DNA of 64,000 bases, taken from Saccharina japonica. Lineage: Eukaryota > Sar > Phaeophyceae > Laminariales > Laminariaceae. The translations under genes were made by a program, and so were the position numbers. The stretch is from NCBI GenBank assembly GCA_008828725.1, contig MEHQ01001178.1, forward strand, positions 98,870 through 162,869, read 5' to 3'. The notes under the pieces are model-generated. The model was not told where the DNA came from and made no database searches. It saw only the letters and a program-made list of their open reading frames with translations. Shown here one piece after another: positions 10,411 through 23,630 of the stretch (within the stretch, counting starts at the first letter, position 1; every line of letters begins with the position of its first letter).

Positions 10411-12243
10411 GCCTACGACAGTATGATAGTAATTGTATTTAATAGCGTTCCTGTTATGTTTTCCCTTTTACCGGACCAACAACCATCCTCATGCCCGTGC
10501 TCCCGTGCCCTGCATGCACACACCCAGGCATACGATACTTACCACCACCAGAGATATATTTATTCTTTCATCTTTTCTATTCATGGGTTCGTACGTACGT
10601 AGAGTCCATTCCAAATTCCCAAATTTCGGCGACAAAATGGGTGTTTTTCTTCCGAGCGCTTCGTACGCACTACCGGCACGCAAGTACATAAGTACTACCT
10701 CCATACATATATACATAGACTTGGTATTCATGGCTGGCCGTTACAGTGGTTTTGTTGCCGCGTGCTGTCGTGCTGTCGTGCTGCCAGCGAAGCGGCCGAG
10801 GCAACACAGCAGGGGAGAGCACTGATGAAGACATATCGTCCTCCTCCGCAATCTCGCCGCTTGCTCCTAATATATTATTCCACCGTTTTGATTGGTCTAA
10901 ACGGACAGTCCGTCACCACCCCTCCAATCAACGACCAACAAACGTCTCGATCGTCTGACCCAAGTCGAAAGACAATCCCCTTGTGATATAGATGTACTCG
11001 ATTACTTTACCAAATATCATACTTGTCTCCTCTATTCGGGTTATATAGTATCAGTGCGCAGAATGATCATGGGATACCCTTGTTACATTGTCCTGCTGAC
11101 CCGGGTAGTATCCAGGGGAGTCACTGAACTATATCCTTAACGAGGAATACACACATAACACGCGCGAACGGCTTATTATAAAATCGAGTAGTAACTACTA
11201 GTTTCCTAGTACATCACGAAGCCTACACCAATACCACAAATAACACATAGAAGAAAAATTCTACGCAGCTCGCAAAGTTGAGTATCTACTATTCAATCGG
11301 TTGAACTCACAGCTGACGTATTTATAATAATTTTATTTAATCCCCTTCCAAATGCAGGCCACAGGCCACAGGCCACCGTTTTCGGCACCTCCCAACTGCC
11401 TCTTCGTAGTCAAGAGTGATTGGCGGTGCTGCTGCTACGTACGTGAACGTGTAGTTGGTCAAGTGATGTATGTGTTCTACGGAGGGCATCATGTACCTGG
11501 CCCCTTGGTACCAGTACTTCGCGCGAAGGTTGATAAAATATCGAGATACTCGTGCTTTGAAGTATTTCTAATATTCAACCTGTGTCCCAACATTAACATT
11601 ATTACGGGAGGACCATACGACCATACGTACGTGTACGTAGTAAATAGGACCACATATTGTTGGGAAAAATAGGCACTGCTGTTGTGCGCAGCTGCTGCTG
11701 TAGATGGTGTTGGTGCTGCTGTACCGATACTGGTAGTGGAGTGGAATGTCTGCAATGGTTTCGCGGTGCCGCGCGGGTGAGGGCAACGCTAAGTAAGGTT
11801 AATGAAAAAAAACAAAAAAAAGTCGCCTCATGGCAAAAAATGATGAATTATGTGAAAAACCCGGGGATGGTATCCAGGCATCCCCTGGCCACCCCGGGGA
11901 TTTTTTCACCCATCCCCCCCCAAAAAGTCCTCCTCAATGCTTTCCTTCCTTTAATTCGACTGTTTCACTTGATTATAGTGTGGTTTCAAATCAGGCTTAT
12001 ATTCTGGTCATTTCAAAACAGGCTTATATTTCGGCACAGACTGCTAAATACATAGTATTATACATACATACGTACCAGGTAGGTTTTCGTGTGTTCCGTT
12101 TTTTTTTTTTTTTTTTTTGTGTTCCGTATAGGTTCTATTTACTATAGGTTCCCCGTGACACTATTATACCTACAAAAGAACGTACGTACGTATGTCGTAC
12201 ATACTGCATGTACTACTGCCGTATATATGTATCAGCACACATT
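10411..12243. other. Repeated intronic sequence, no exon seen
   Basis: Unique apart from its copy in unit B. A short dispersed motif (AGCTCGCAAAGTTGAG ... CTCACAGCTGACGTATTT) occurs at about 11265-11325, and a TTATATTCTGG/TTATATTTCGG direct pair lies at 11997-12035. Probably part of the GPAT last intron or the sequence downstream of the gene. Confidence 0.4.
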
Positions 12244-12591
12244 GGTCGCCCCGGTGGGCTATAGCAGGTAACCACGAAGCTTGTTAGCGTCAAGGTCGCG
12301 AGTTCGAGCCCCCCCGAGTGCATGCTCATAGGGACTTTTTCTCGCAAAAAAAATAAAAATAAAATAAAATTGACTACCGGAAAGCGTGAGAGCGTGAGTT
12401 GGCAAAATTCGATGAAAATCGACGAGCGTTGGGAAGGCTGAACCCTCTGCGCGATAAAAATCAAGGCAAGAACCGTAGTGGGGGGGGGAGGGAGAGGAGC
12501 CTACTTTGTGACCCCGGATCTGAGTTACGACTAGGGAGGGAGAAAGACGGAAGTGCGAAGATAATAAATGGGATGGAAAAAAAAAAAAAAA
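12244..12591 (+). mobile_element. tRNA-derived SINE, full length
   Basis: The head, GGTCGCCCCGGTGGGCTATA, is followed by the B-box-like GGTCGCGAGTTCGAGCC at 12294-12310. The shared body follows, then TTTATTATCTTCGC in complement and an A tail (12577-12591). Best example of the family on the plus strand, at 348 bp. The duplicate copy is at 20334-20680. Confidence 0.85.
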
Positions 12592-13616
12592 CATAATAAT
12601 AATAGTCACACACGCTGGGGTGAATTTCGGAGTCGATTGTCTCCAAAATCGAGTGAGCGCACACATTGAAAATAAATGGAAAATGGCGGTTTTGGGAAGA
12701 CATCGTCGAGGTGTTTTCATGGATATATCATAGATGCGTCGGTTGGTGGTTGAACCCTCCCCGCGTTGTCGAGAGCTATGAGAGATGACCCTCCAAAAGT
12801 CATCTCCCATATGTCGAGAGCACCAGATCAGTTTATTATGAAGACACTCATCACTCATCCCAGGGGGCGCGCTGTACCTTATCGTCTTGACTACGCGGCA
12901 TACGGAATTTACCAGCGTGTACCGTACTGCTGCTGCTGCTGCTGCTGCTGCTGAAACTGCTACGTACTGGTTGTTGCCGCTGTGATTCGAAAGTTCCCTT
13001 CTACCCGATTGCTCCACTTTATAGTAAGTTTAGCATGCAGCAGCACTACCACTTGGTGCCTGCGGAGCTCTATCCTGCGCTGGTCGTTATTAAGTATAAT
13101 ACCTGGCACTGCGCTGATCGTTATGAAGTACGTACCTCGTACCAGGTATTAGTAGTATTAATAATGAATATATACTGTAGTATACTCTGTACATAGTATA
13201 CCTGGTCTCTACATGTATTTTCCTCTTTTGACAACTTTGCACCTGCAGCACCAGCACAGCAGCTTCCAAGAGTCGAGCACAGCAGCCCGACGTGTTATAT
13301 ATACCATCAATAACAGAAAACCGCTCAAGAATATAGCTATTACTGCTGTACACTTCGTACAGCAGTTGGCTCTACGTCGGCTGCTGAGAGCTACCAGTAT
13401 ATATATATGCCTTTTTCGGATTAAAACACTTGTAAATTACGTGCTGCCCGGTATGTATGTATATGTGCACAAATCGCCCTCTTCCCTCTTCTCTGGCCGA
13501 GGCAACCACAAACAAGCACCGCCACCCGCTTCTCCACCACTAGCCACTATGTTTCCATACGGGGCACTGCTACGGCTGCTGCAGCCGCCCTGCTCTTTTG
13601 CCCCCCCCCCTCTCAT

Positions 13617-13844
13617 TGAAGCTGTCGTCCATATGCAAGTCCGCCTCAAAGGCGGTTCTTAGCAGGATGCAGCTCACCCTCCATGCGACCGCCCAAACCT
13701 CACGGCGTTCGCGCTTGGTGCTAGCAATGTCTGCCTGGTTGGTGAAAACCCAACGTCGCTCCGTCCCGGCATTGTAGGGATGCGAGGGTCTATGGTCATA
13801 TGACTACGGCCGTGCACACATGAGTACACCCCCCCCCCCCCCCA
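13617..13844 (+). mobile_element. Poly(C)-ended retroposon
   Basis: Starts at GCTGTCGTCCATATGCAAGT, passes CAGGATGCAGCTCACCCTCC, GGTGAAAACCCAACG and GACTACGGCCGTGCAC, and ends in a C run at 13829-13843. Truncated relative to the 50047 copy. The duplicate copy is at 21708-21938. Confidence 0.8.
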
Positions 13845-14699
13845 TACTTTCTCGCTTCTCGAGGGTCGCAGTTACAAGAATGAGATTTTCCAGCTACGAG
13901 TACGTATATACAGTACGAAGTACGAGGTAAAACAGTGCGGTATTATTGCTATTATTTGCCAGCAAACACACGCATTGGGCAAAAACGGGCCTCTATTTAT
14001 TTAACGGGCAGTTTGCCTGCACTATTTTCAAGAACTGGGCTGTGATACCACCGTACCGTTGAAAAAAAGGTTTTCGTTGCACAATAAACCTTTTCGTCTT
14101 TCGTTGTTGATTGCGATCGAGTTAGTCTTGAATGCTGGGTGGGGCGCTCATCAGGCATTGTATGTGACCTCCTTCAGATACCCACTTTCTTCCTTAGAGA
14201 GCGGAAGGAGACGCTCTTATCTCGATATTAAATAGAGCGGCTGTTTGCATTCCTTACAACAATCACTGCACAGCCACGCGCAGCCAGCCACATCCGATAG
14301 ACTCCGTTTTCACCACGACACGCTACTACGTTTATTCGCTGGAGGTTGTTGGTCCCGCCGGAGATGCTGCCAATCAATCTTAGTAACCCTTCCGGCTCTT
14401 GGTCATGTGACGCAAACCGGTGCGACCAATCAATCACAGCACAGTCGTATCGGTGCCCAGGACTAAACTATCATATCGGCGCCCGGGGGGACCAAGCTAC
14501 AACCAATACCAAAACCGAGAAGAGGTGGAACGAAAACTGAAAATAACACCGACGCGAGAGATGGAGCGTGCGCGGTCTGGGGCGAGGACTGTTGCCGTGA
14601 AGAAAAGGAACCATGTTGGTTTGAACAAGAAGCAGGGGGAAAGGGAGAGGACGGGGGGGGGGGGGGGGGGGCACTTTGCGAAGCGAGAAGAAGCTGAGT

Positions 14700-15349
14700 G
14701 CATCGGTCCCACTTTGTTGCGAGAAATTCGGCTGTGCAGCATATAATCTCCCTACTTCGTGTTGGCTTGACGCCCGAGAGCGACGACTCTCGCATCCATC
14801 GACGAGTCACAGTTTTCGCGGGGTATAAACGTCCGCCCGTCGATACCCCGACCTTTGTTCCACCGCCAGCCAATCAAGGTCAAAACGTCAAATAGAGCTG
14901 CCGGGCTTGCAAGCAACCGTTTGTTCTGTCATATCCCTGTCAAGGGACTGTTCGGTCGCGTCTCAAGTCTCAACGCCCCCGCCCGCGGTGCGCTGCAACA
15001 ACAACAGCAGAGTGAAACAAAAAATTAGCATCGTCTTTTCGGAGATGATCCTTATGAGCATAAAAAAATAAAATTAACGCCTGCAGCGGTAAGATTACGA
15101 GAGTTTCCTTCGCGCTTCCTCTCAAAGGGATGCAATGCCTGTCGGACCCCCCCCCTACCAAAACTAAATACTGCAGAGCGGCAGGTAAAACCACTTATAA
15201 CTCCCTCTCCCCTATCACAAGTCACAAAAAACTCGCGCCCAAGGCACCAAAAACGGCAGAGTGCCCGGTAGGACAGGACATCCGGCCCGAAACCAACCAA
15301 ACACAAAAAAAATGAACCCAACCGGAATCCACTCAATCAAATCTGAGCA
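14700..15349. other. Region downstream of the GPAT stop
   Basis: Likely 3' flank of the gene on the minus strand. It holds a palindrome (CGAGAGCGACGACTCTCG, 14775-14792), a TATAAA-like site (14823) and CCAATCA (14870) that could belong to a plus-strand promoter, but no plus-strand gene follows. The partial unit C begins inside the palindrome. Confidence 0.3.
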
Positions 15350-15532
15350 TTATTGGGAGGAGTGGTAGTTGTCGAGCTGCTCGTATTCCTGCTTGACCCT
15401 TTCTTCCATCAGTGCCACAAATTCGTCCTTTGGCATTTTCTTCTGGCCAGGCAGCGGCAGCACCTCTTCGCCGAAAGCGATGCTCGCCGGACCTCTGTCC
15501 GCCTGTCGCCGCTCGCCGAGCTCCTTGTTTAC
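15350..15532 (-). CDS. ATS1: Plastid-type GPAT, last exon (copy 1 of 4)
   Basis: Encodes the C-terminal 60 residues of a plastid glycerol-3-phosphate acyltransferase and the TAA stop. The exon begins after the acceptor CTACTTCCAG with VNKELGERR. This joins in phase 0 to the PPPDQ end of the 35861-36072 exon and aligns with the family's PPPSQVEIEIGEKR region (family knowledge). It continues through SIAFGEEV and a charged helix (DEFVALMEERVKQEYEQL) and ends DNYHSSQ. The enzyme moves an acyl chain from acyl-ACP to sn-1 of glycerol 3-phosphate in the plastid stroma, the first step of glycerolipid synthesis. Four near-identical copies exist in the window, so at most one is expected to serve a given transcript. 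Confidence 0.8.
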   Translation of the reverse strand, partial: VNKELGERRQADRGPASIAFGEEVLPLPGQKKMPKDEFVALMEERVKQEYEQLDNYHSSQ

Positions 15533-15639
15533 CTGGAAGTAGACGGCGTTACGCAGCGAAGGGGGTGCGCGATCATATAAAATAGGGTACTCGACGAGTT
15601 TCGACGACGAAATTCTGGGATCTCACAGCTCATGTTTTT

Positions 15640-17480
15640 TTATTTTATTTTACATCAACAATGGTACTTCAAATAAGGAATATGTATAGTTATGTTTGTG
15701 AAATTTTCGCACTTTTCGCAACTTTTCTCTTCGCACGAGCACTTTTCGGCAAAACGCTAAGTACCCCGACACGGGAGGCCCGGCCGGACAAATTGGTCGA
15801 GGTTTGAGCTCGATCCGAGCACTGTAGCTCGCGTGGCGGGCGCTCAAAGTTTTTTTTCCCGCGGGAGTGGATAAGCCGATTTCCCTGGTTTCTCTGCGTG
15901 AGGCTTTTTTTTGTACGTAGGTGCCAGTAAATAATACGTGATGTCCCGTTGTTTGCCCTGATTTCACGAGCTGGTCATGCGCACACACAGGAGAGCGCAG
16001 ACATATCGGTATACCACAGACAGGTAGAAACAGAACATGCAGAGAGCACAACGTTACTACTCTGCATAAGCACCAGCAGCAGGTAACACCGTGCCTGGGT
16101 GATACACCCATCTGCGCTGTACTGCTGTGGCTAGCTGTGTTTATCGGAGCAAGCGGTCCGTATTCCACCATCTACCTTTCTGTTGTGCTGATATGTGTGA
16201 CTGACCCACTCTCACTTTGGCCTGAAATGTAATGGTCGCTTTGATCAAATAGGAGTACGTACCTCAACTGTTCATACGTACATATATATTTTTGTGTTTC
16301 TTTCCTGAAGCTCACTTCAGAAATCTACAAGACATCAGACAATATGCAGCAAACACAAACGAGGTCACAGCCCCGCCTAGAAGCACAAGCAGCAGACATT
16401 ACTGTGGCGGGTCCGCCGTTTACTGCTGTGGCTATTAGTGGTTGCTTCATCTGAGGCTTGCATCCGTCATCAGCAATCGCTACCACACCTCTCTCTCTCT
16501 TCTGCGCTGCTGCCTGCTGCCTGCCTGTGCTTGCATGGTGTATGTGCGGCCTGTCGTGCATCTGGCGCAAGCCGCGACAAATAATACTGTACCGGTATTT
16601 GGGCAAATCATTTTTTGATGTTTAATTATTTATTTTCAGGTGCGGGGGTGCAATCTGGGCAAAACAAAAAATAATTACTGTAGATCGCATTTCCAATTTT
16701 ATTATTTCGTACCAGAAATAGAGTTAATTAATTATTTTCGGAGTTCGGGCACACGATAACCCAGACCCCACATATATAAGACAAACAGCAAACACAAACC
16801 AAGTGGATTTCTTACGTAGTAGGCAGGTGTGGTCGAGAGTTTCAGCCCCTTCTTCGATGCATCCTTTTCTACTTCTTCTGCAAATACTATCCCACCACTA
16901 CTGCTGTACGAGCACTGCTGTGTCCCATGTGTCACGTGTGCGTGCGTGTGCGGTGTGTGCTGTGTGTCATAGACCTTCCATACCTTGAGCGCCACAACAA
17001 TAAACTATTGACAAATATGATAAAATGTTTGGCGGGGTCATTAACAAAAATCTCTGAGAACGATCGAGTCAATAGTAGTAATGGTTCCATCATATTTCCG
17101 AGTATGTTTTATCCCGAAAAATGCAGGTGCAGTTTTTTAAATAATATTTGTACAGCAGTAATACGCAGATATTTCATAACGTCGTATTTATGTAATATGA
17201 TACCAGTATACAATATGATATGCGTATGATACAATATCGCATGTTGTTGTATTAATAGTAGATTCTCGATTTGTCCTTGCGCCACTCCCCTAGGCACGTC
17301 CCGGAGGGGAACCTTGTATATACGTATACATATCGTACATGAGGAAATCAAACACCCGTAGCATGCGCGGTCCAAGTATTACACACAGCTTGCAAATGGT
17401 ATCTTGAGTTTATAGACAAAATCCCCGATCTCACGGCTCATGTTTTCTAAATTTCAAAAGTATTCATATGGGCCCACACT
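15640..17480. other. No further exon seen in unit A
   Basis: Intronic or intergenic sequence upstream of the last GPAT exon on the minus strand. It holds a (CT)n run at 16490-16500, a CTGCCTG run and a motif around CCGATCTCACGGCTCATGTT (17427-17446) that also occurs, diverged, at 15616-15635. A 173-codon minus-strand frame at 15650-16171 is not preserved in unit B and is taken as chance. Confidence 0.35.
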
Positions 17481-17554
17481 TTGGCACTGAGATTAACATT
17501 CACATGTTCACACATTGGCAGGGCCAACCGAGTACAACACGGCAGTCGCAGACA

Positions 17555-17776
17555 GCCCGTATGCAAGTCCGCCTCAGAGGCGGTTCTTAGCAGGATGCAG
17601 CTCACCCTCCATGCGACTCGCCCAATACGCCACGGCGCTTCGCAAAGCTTGGTGCAAGTAATGTCTGCCTGGTTGGTGAAAACCCAATGTGCTCCGTCCC
17701 GGCATTGTAGGGATGCGAGGGTCTATGGTCATACGACTACGGCCGTGCACGACATGAGTACCCCTCCCCCACCACC
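17555..17776 (+). mobile_element. Poly(C)-ended retroposon
   Basis: Same structure as the 13617 copy but with the variant GCGCTTCGCAAAGCTTGGTG and a short, interrupted C tail (CCCCTCCCCCACCACCC). Copies are at 25660-25881 and 28311-28532. Confidence 0.75.
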
Positions 17777-18165
17777 CACAATTTCATGCCCGCGGCCGCT
17801 GCAGCTGCTGGGGCTATTGCTGTTTCCTTCACCACCGAAGGCACGTTATTGCAACGCAGCCGTAGGGAACCACGTGATACCCGACGCTACAACAGAACAC
17901 CGACAGCGGAAGGGAGGGCGTTTCCCATTCGACCCGTTTATAGCTGCCTGCCCCCCCGCTTTGTTTTTTCAAAACACTGAAGAAATAGATGAGAGTGGGG
18001 CCATTTTGGCAGTACAGATGTACATATATACAACGAGGGGTTTATAGCCCTTTTATACGTTAGCTGCTGCTGCGCCCACGTCCTTAGGGTCGTTTTTTTA
18101 TCGTACAGCAGTGGGTACCCCTATTTGAGAGCGCCCCGTGACGTTAAGCCAAAACGAGCGCCCTT

Positions 18166-18166
18166 N
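18166..18166. other. Single N at the join of units A and B
   Basis: One undetermined base lies exactly between the end of unit A (GCGCCCTT) and the start of unit B (CATCTATTTATT). This suggests an assembly join. Confidence 0.9.
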
Positions 18167-20333
18167 CATCTATTTATTATCTTCGCCCTTCTATTCTCTC
18201 TCCCTATTTTATAGTCGTAACTCAGATCCGGGGTCACTAAGTAGGCTCTTCTCCCCCCTCCCCACTACGTATGGCACGTGGCACGTGCCTTGCATTTTTA
18301 CCGCGACAAGATTGTAGCACTTTCTTCCCTCGTCAACTCTCGTCGAATAATTGTGCTTACCCACGCTATAATATGCGCTTTCGACAGTTGGTTGGTGTCA
18401 TTTGAGAATGAAAATCTCCATACGTACGGAGACCCGCGCCCTCGACTTCCAACTCAACAGGCTTCGTGGTCACCTGCTGAACCACCGGGGCGACCGGTGC
18501 CTACGACAGTATGATAGTAATTGTATTTAATAGCGTTCCTGTTATGTTTTCCCTTTTACCGGACCAACAACCATCCTCATGCCCGTGCTCCCGTGCCCTG
18601 CATGCACACACCCAGGCATACGATACTTACCACCACCAGAGATATATTTATTCTTTCATCTTTTCTATTCATGGGTTCGTACGTACGTAGAGTCCATTCC
18701 AAATTCCCAAATTTCGGCGACAAAATGGGTGTTTTTCTTCCGAGCGCTTCGTACGCACTACCGGCACGCAAGTACATAAGTACTACCTCCATACATATAT
18801 ACATAGACTTGGTATTCATGGCTGGCCGTTACAGTGGTTTTGTTGCCGCGTGCTGTCGTGCTGTCGTGCTGCCAGCGAAGCGGCCGAGGCAACACAGCAG
18901 GGGAGAGCACTGATGAAGACATATCGTCCTCCTCCGCAATCTCGCCGCTTGCTCCTAATATATTATTCCACCGTTTTGATTGGTCTAAACGGACAGTCCG
19001 TCACCACCCCTCCAATCAACGACCAACAAACGTCTCGATCGTCTGACCCAAGTCGAAAGACAATCCCCTTGTGATATAGATGTACTCGATTACTTTACCA
19101 AATATCATACTCTTGTCTCCTCTATTCGGGTTATATAGTATCAGTGCGCAGAATGATCATGGGATACCCTTGTTACATTGTCCTGCTGACCCGGGTAGTA
19201 TCCAGGGGAGTCACTGAACTATATCCTTAACGAGGAATACACACATAACACGCGCGAACGGCTTATTATAAAATCGAGTAGTAACTACTAGTTTCCTAGT
19301 ACATCACGAAGCCTACACCAATACCACAAATAACACATAGAAGAAAAATTCTACGCAGCTCGCAAAGTTGAGTATCTACTATTCAATCGGTTGAACTCAC
19401 AGCTGACGTATTTATAATAATTTTATTTAATCCCCTTCCAAATGCAGGCCACAGGCCACAGGCCACCGTTTTCGGCACCTCCCAACTGCCTCTTCGTAGT
19501 CAAGAGTGATTGGCGGTGCTGCTGCTACGTACGTGAACGTGTAGTTGGTCAAGTGATGTATGTGTTCTACGGAGGGCATCATGTACCTGGCCCCTTGGTA
19601 CCAGTACTTCGCGCGAAGGTTGATAAAATATCGAGATACTCGTGCTTTGAAGTATTTCTAATATTCAACCTGTGTCCCAACATTAACATTATTACGGGAG
19701 GACCATACGACCATACGTACGTGTACGTAGTAAATAGGACCACATATTGTTGGGAAAAATAGGCACTGCTGTTGTGCGCAGCTGCTGCTGTAGATGGTGT
19801 TGGTGCTGCTGTACCGATACTGGTAGTGGAGTGGAATGTCTGCAATGGTTTCGCGGTGCCGCGCGGGTGAGGGCAACGCTAAGTAAGGTTAATGGAAAAA
19901 AACAAAAAAAAGTCGCCTCATGGCAAAAAATGATGAATTATGTGAAAAACCCGGGGATGGTATCCAGGCATCCCCTGGCCACCCCGGGGATTTTTTCACC
20001 CATCCCCCCCCAAAAAGTCCTCCTCAATGCTTTCCCTCCTTTAACTCGACTGTTTCACTTGATTATAGTGTGGTTTCAAATCAGGCTTATATTATGGTCA
20101 CTTCAAAACAGGCTTATATTTCGGCACAGACTGCTAAATACATAGTATTATACATACATACGTACCAGGTAGGTTTTCGTGTGTTCCGTTTTTTTTTTTT
20201 TTTTTTTTGTGTTCCGTATAGGTTCTATTTACTATAGGTTCCCCGTGACACTATTATACCTACAAAAGAACGTACGTACGTATGTCGTACATACTGCATG
20301 TACTACTGCCGTATATATGTATCAGCACACATT

Positions 20334-20680
20334 GGTCGCCCCGGTGGGCTATAGCAGGTAACCACGAAGCTTGTTAGCGTCAAGGTCGCGAGTTCGAGCC
20401 CCCCCGAGTGCATGCTCATAGGGACTTTTTCTCGCAAAAAAAATAAAAATAAAATAAAATTGACTACCGGAAAGCGTGAGAGCGTGAGTTGGCAAAATTC
20501 GATGAAAATCGACGAGCGTTGGGAAGGCTGAACCCTCTGCGCGATAAAAATCAAGGCAAGAACCGTAGTGGGGGAGGAGGGAGAGGAGCCTACTTTGTGA
20601 CCCCGGATCTGAGTTACGACTAGGGAGGGAGAAAGACGGAAGTGCGAAGATAATAAATGGGATGGAAAAAAAAAAAAAAA
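20334..20680 (+). mobile_element. tRNA-derived SINE, duplicate of the 12244 copy
   Basis: Carried within unit B. Differs from the 12244 copy only in the G run of the body. Confidence 0.85.
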
Positions 20681-21707
20681 CATAATAATAATAGTCACAC
20701 ACGCTGGGGTGAATTTCGGAGTCGATTGTCTCCAAAATCGAGTGAGCGCACACATTGAAAATAAATGGAAAATGGCGGTTTTGGGAAGACATCGTCGAGG
20801 TGTTTTCATGGATATATCATAGATGCGTCGGTTGGTGGTTGAACCCTCCCCGCGTTGTCGAGAGCTATGAGAGATGACCCTCCAAAAGTCATCTCCCATA
20901 TGTCGAGAGCACCAGATCAGTTTATTATGAAGACACTCATCACTCATCCCAGGGGGCGCGCTGTACCTTATCGTCTTGACTACGCGGCATACGGAATTTA
21001 CCAGCGTGTACCGTACTGCTGCTGCTGCTGCTGCTGCTGCTGAAACTGCTACGTACTGGTTGTTGCCGCTGTGATTCGAAAGTTCCCTTCTACCCGATTG
21101 CTCCACTTTATAGTAAGTTTAGCATGCAGCAGCACTACCACTTGGTGCCTGCGGAGCTCTATCCTGCGCTGGTCGTTATTAAGTATAATACCTGGCACTG
21201 CGCTGATCGTTATGAAGTACGTACCTCGTACCAGGTATTAGTAGTATTAATAATGAATATATACTGTAGTATACTCTGTACATAGTATACCTGGTCTCTA
21301 CATGTATTTTCCTCTTTTGACAACTTTGCACCTGCAGCACCAGCACAGCAGCTTCCAAGAGTCGAGCACAGCAGCCCGACGTGTTATATATACCATCAAT
21401 AACAGAAAACCGCTCAAGAATATAGCTATTACTGCTGTACACTTCGTACAGCAGTTGGCTCTACGTCGGCTGCTGAGAGCTACCAGTATATATATATGCC
21501 TTTTTCGGATTAAAACACTTGTAAATTACGTGCTGCCCGGTATGTATGTATATGTGCACAAATCGCCCTCTTCCCTCTTCTCTGGCCGAGGCAACCACAA
21601 ACAAGCACCGCCACCCGCTTCTCCACCACTAGCCACTATGTTTCCATACGGGGCACTGCTACGGCTGCTGCAGCCGCCCTGCTCTTTTGCCCCCCCCCCT
21701 CTCATTG

Positions 21708-21938
21708 AAGCTGTCGTCCATATGCAAGTCCGCCTCAAAGGCGGTTCTTAGCAGGATGCAGCTCACCCTCCATGCGACTCGCCCAATACCTCACGGCGCT
21801 TCGCGCTTGGTGCAAGCAATGTCTGCCTGGTTGGTGAAAACCCAACGTGCTCCGTCCCGGCATTGTAGGGATGCGAGGGTCTATGGTCATATGACTACGG
21901 CCGTGCACAACATGAGTACACCCCCCCCCCCCCCCCAT
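21708..21938 (+). mobile_element. Poly(C)-ended retroposon (unit B)
   Basis: Unit B copy of the 13617 element, with small length differences and a C run at 21920-21936. Confidence 0.8.
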
Positions 21939-23447
21939 ACTTTCTCGCTTCTCGAGGGTCGCAGTTACAAGAATGAGATTTTCCAGCTACGAGTACGTAT
22001 ATACAGTACGAAGTACGAGGTAAAACAGTGCGGTATTATTGCTATTATTTGCCAGCAAACACACGCATTGGGCAAAAACGGGCCTCTATTTATTTAACGG
22101 GCAGTTTGCCTGCACTATTTTCAAGAACTGGGCTGTGATACCACCGTACCGTTGAAAAAAGGTGTTTTCGTTGCAAATACACCCTTTTCGTCTCGTTGTT
22201 GATTGCGATCGAGTTAGTCTTGAATGCTGGGTGGGGCGCTCATCAGGCATTGTATGTGACCTCCTTCAGATACCCACTTTCTTCCTTAGAGAGCGGAAGG
22301 AAACGCCTCTTATGCTCGATATTAAATAGAGCGGCTGTTTGCATTCACTTAACAACAATCACTGCACCAGCCACGCGCAGCCAGCACATCAAATAGGACT
22401 CCGTTTTCACCACGACACAGCTACTACGTTTATTCGCTGTGAGGTTGTGGTCCCCGCCGGAGATGCTGCCAATCAATCTTAGTAACCCTTCCGGCTCTTG
22501 GTCATGTGACGCAAACCGGTGCGACCAATCAATCACAGCACAGTCGTATCGGTGCCCAGGACTAAACTATCATATCGGCGCCCGGGGGGACCAAGCTACA
22601 ACCAATACCAAACCGAGAGAGGTGGAACGCAACTGAAAAATAACACCGACCGCGAGAGATGGGAGCGTGGCGCGGTATGGGCGAGGACATGTTGCCGTGG
22701 AAGAAAAGAACCATTGGTTGGTTTGACCAAATAACAGGGGAAAGGGAGAGGACGGGGGGGGGGGGGGGGGCACTGCGAGCGAGAGAGAAGCTGAGTGCCA
22801 TCGGTCCCACTTTGTTGCGAGAAATTCGGCTGTGCAGCATATAATCTCCCTACTTCGTGTTGGCTTGACGCCCGAGAGCGACGACTCTCGCATCCATCGA
22901 CGAGTCACAGTTTTCGCGGGGTATAAACGTCCGCCCGTCGATACCCCGACCTTTGTTCCACCGCCAGCCAATCAAGGTCAAAACGTCAAATAGAGCTGCC
23001 GGGCTTGCAAGCAACCGTTTGTTCTGTCATATCCCTGTCAAGGGACTGTTCGGTCGCGTCTCAAGTCTCAACGCCCCCGCCCGCGGTGCGCTGCAACAAC
23101 AACAGCAGAGTGAAACAAAAAATTAGCATCGTCTTTTCGGAGATGATCCTTATGAGCATAAAAAAATAAAATTAACGCCTGCAGCGGTAAGATTACGAGA
23201 GTTTCCTTCGCGCTTCCTCTCAAAGGGATGCAATGCCTGTCGGACCCCCCCCCTACCAAAACTAAATACTGCAGAGCGGCAGGTAAAACCACTTATAACT
23301 CCCTCTCCCCTATCACAAGTCACAAAAAACTCGCGCCCAAGGCACCAAAAACGGCAGAGTGCCCGGTAGGACAGGACATCCGGCCCGAAACCAACCAAAC
23401 ACAAAAAAAATGAACCCAACCGGAATCCACTCAATCAAATCTGAGCA

Positions 23448-23630
23448 TTATTGGGAGGAGTGGTAGTTGTCGAGCTGCTCGTATTCCTGCTTGACCCTTT
23501 CTTCCATCAGTGCCACAAATTCGTCCTTTGGCATTTTCTTCTGGCCAGGCAGCGGCAGCACCTCTTCGCCGAAAGCGATGCTCGCCGGACCTCTGTCCGC
23601 CTGTCGCCGCTCGCCGAGCTCCTTGTTTAC
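23448..23630 (-). CDS. ATS1: Plastid-type GPAT, last exon (copy 2 of 4)
   Basis: Identical in sequence to the exon at 15350-15532, with the same acceptor, frame and stop, and carried by unit B. See that entry for function. Whether this copy exists in the genome depends on whether the 8.1-kb duplication is real. Confidence 0.7.
   Translation of the reverse strand, partial: VNKELGERRQADRGPASIAFGEEVLPLPGQKKMPKDEFVALMEERVKQEYEQLDNYHSSQ

Larger units (their letters stand above)
10079..18165. repeat. Large duplication, unit A
   Basis: An 8,087-bp block repeated almost exactly at 18167-26268, with an offset of 8,088 to 8,103 because of small indels. It ends at GAGCGCCCTT. A single N follows at 18166. 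It carries a diverged SINE, a full SINE, two poly(C)-ended retroposons and one copy of the GPAT last exon. Confidence 0.95.

Noticed and set aside
12294-12310. A genuine tRNA gene
   Set aside because: The B-box-like sequence belongs to a SINE head with a shared body and A tail. No complete cloverleaf with proper acceptor ends was seen.
12259-13017. 252-codon minus-strand frame, also 267 codons at 20303-21106
   Set aside because: It runs through a SINE and its C-rich body, and changes length between the duplicate units.
13790-13830. 5S rRNA-like start in the poly(C)-ended element (GTCTATGGTCATACGAC)
   Set aside because: About 14 of 17 bases resemble the start of eukaryotic 5S rRNA, but it lies at the 3' end of the element and no further 5S sequence follows. 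Most likely chance.
17481-18047. 188-codon plus-strand frame present three times
   Set aside because: It reads across a poly(C)-ended retroposon. The three copies come from the duplication, not from selection.
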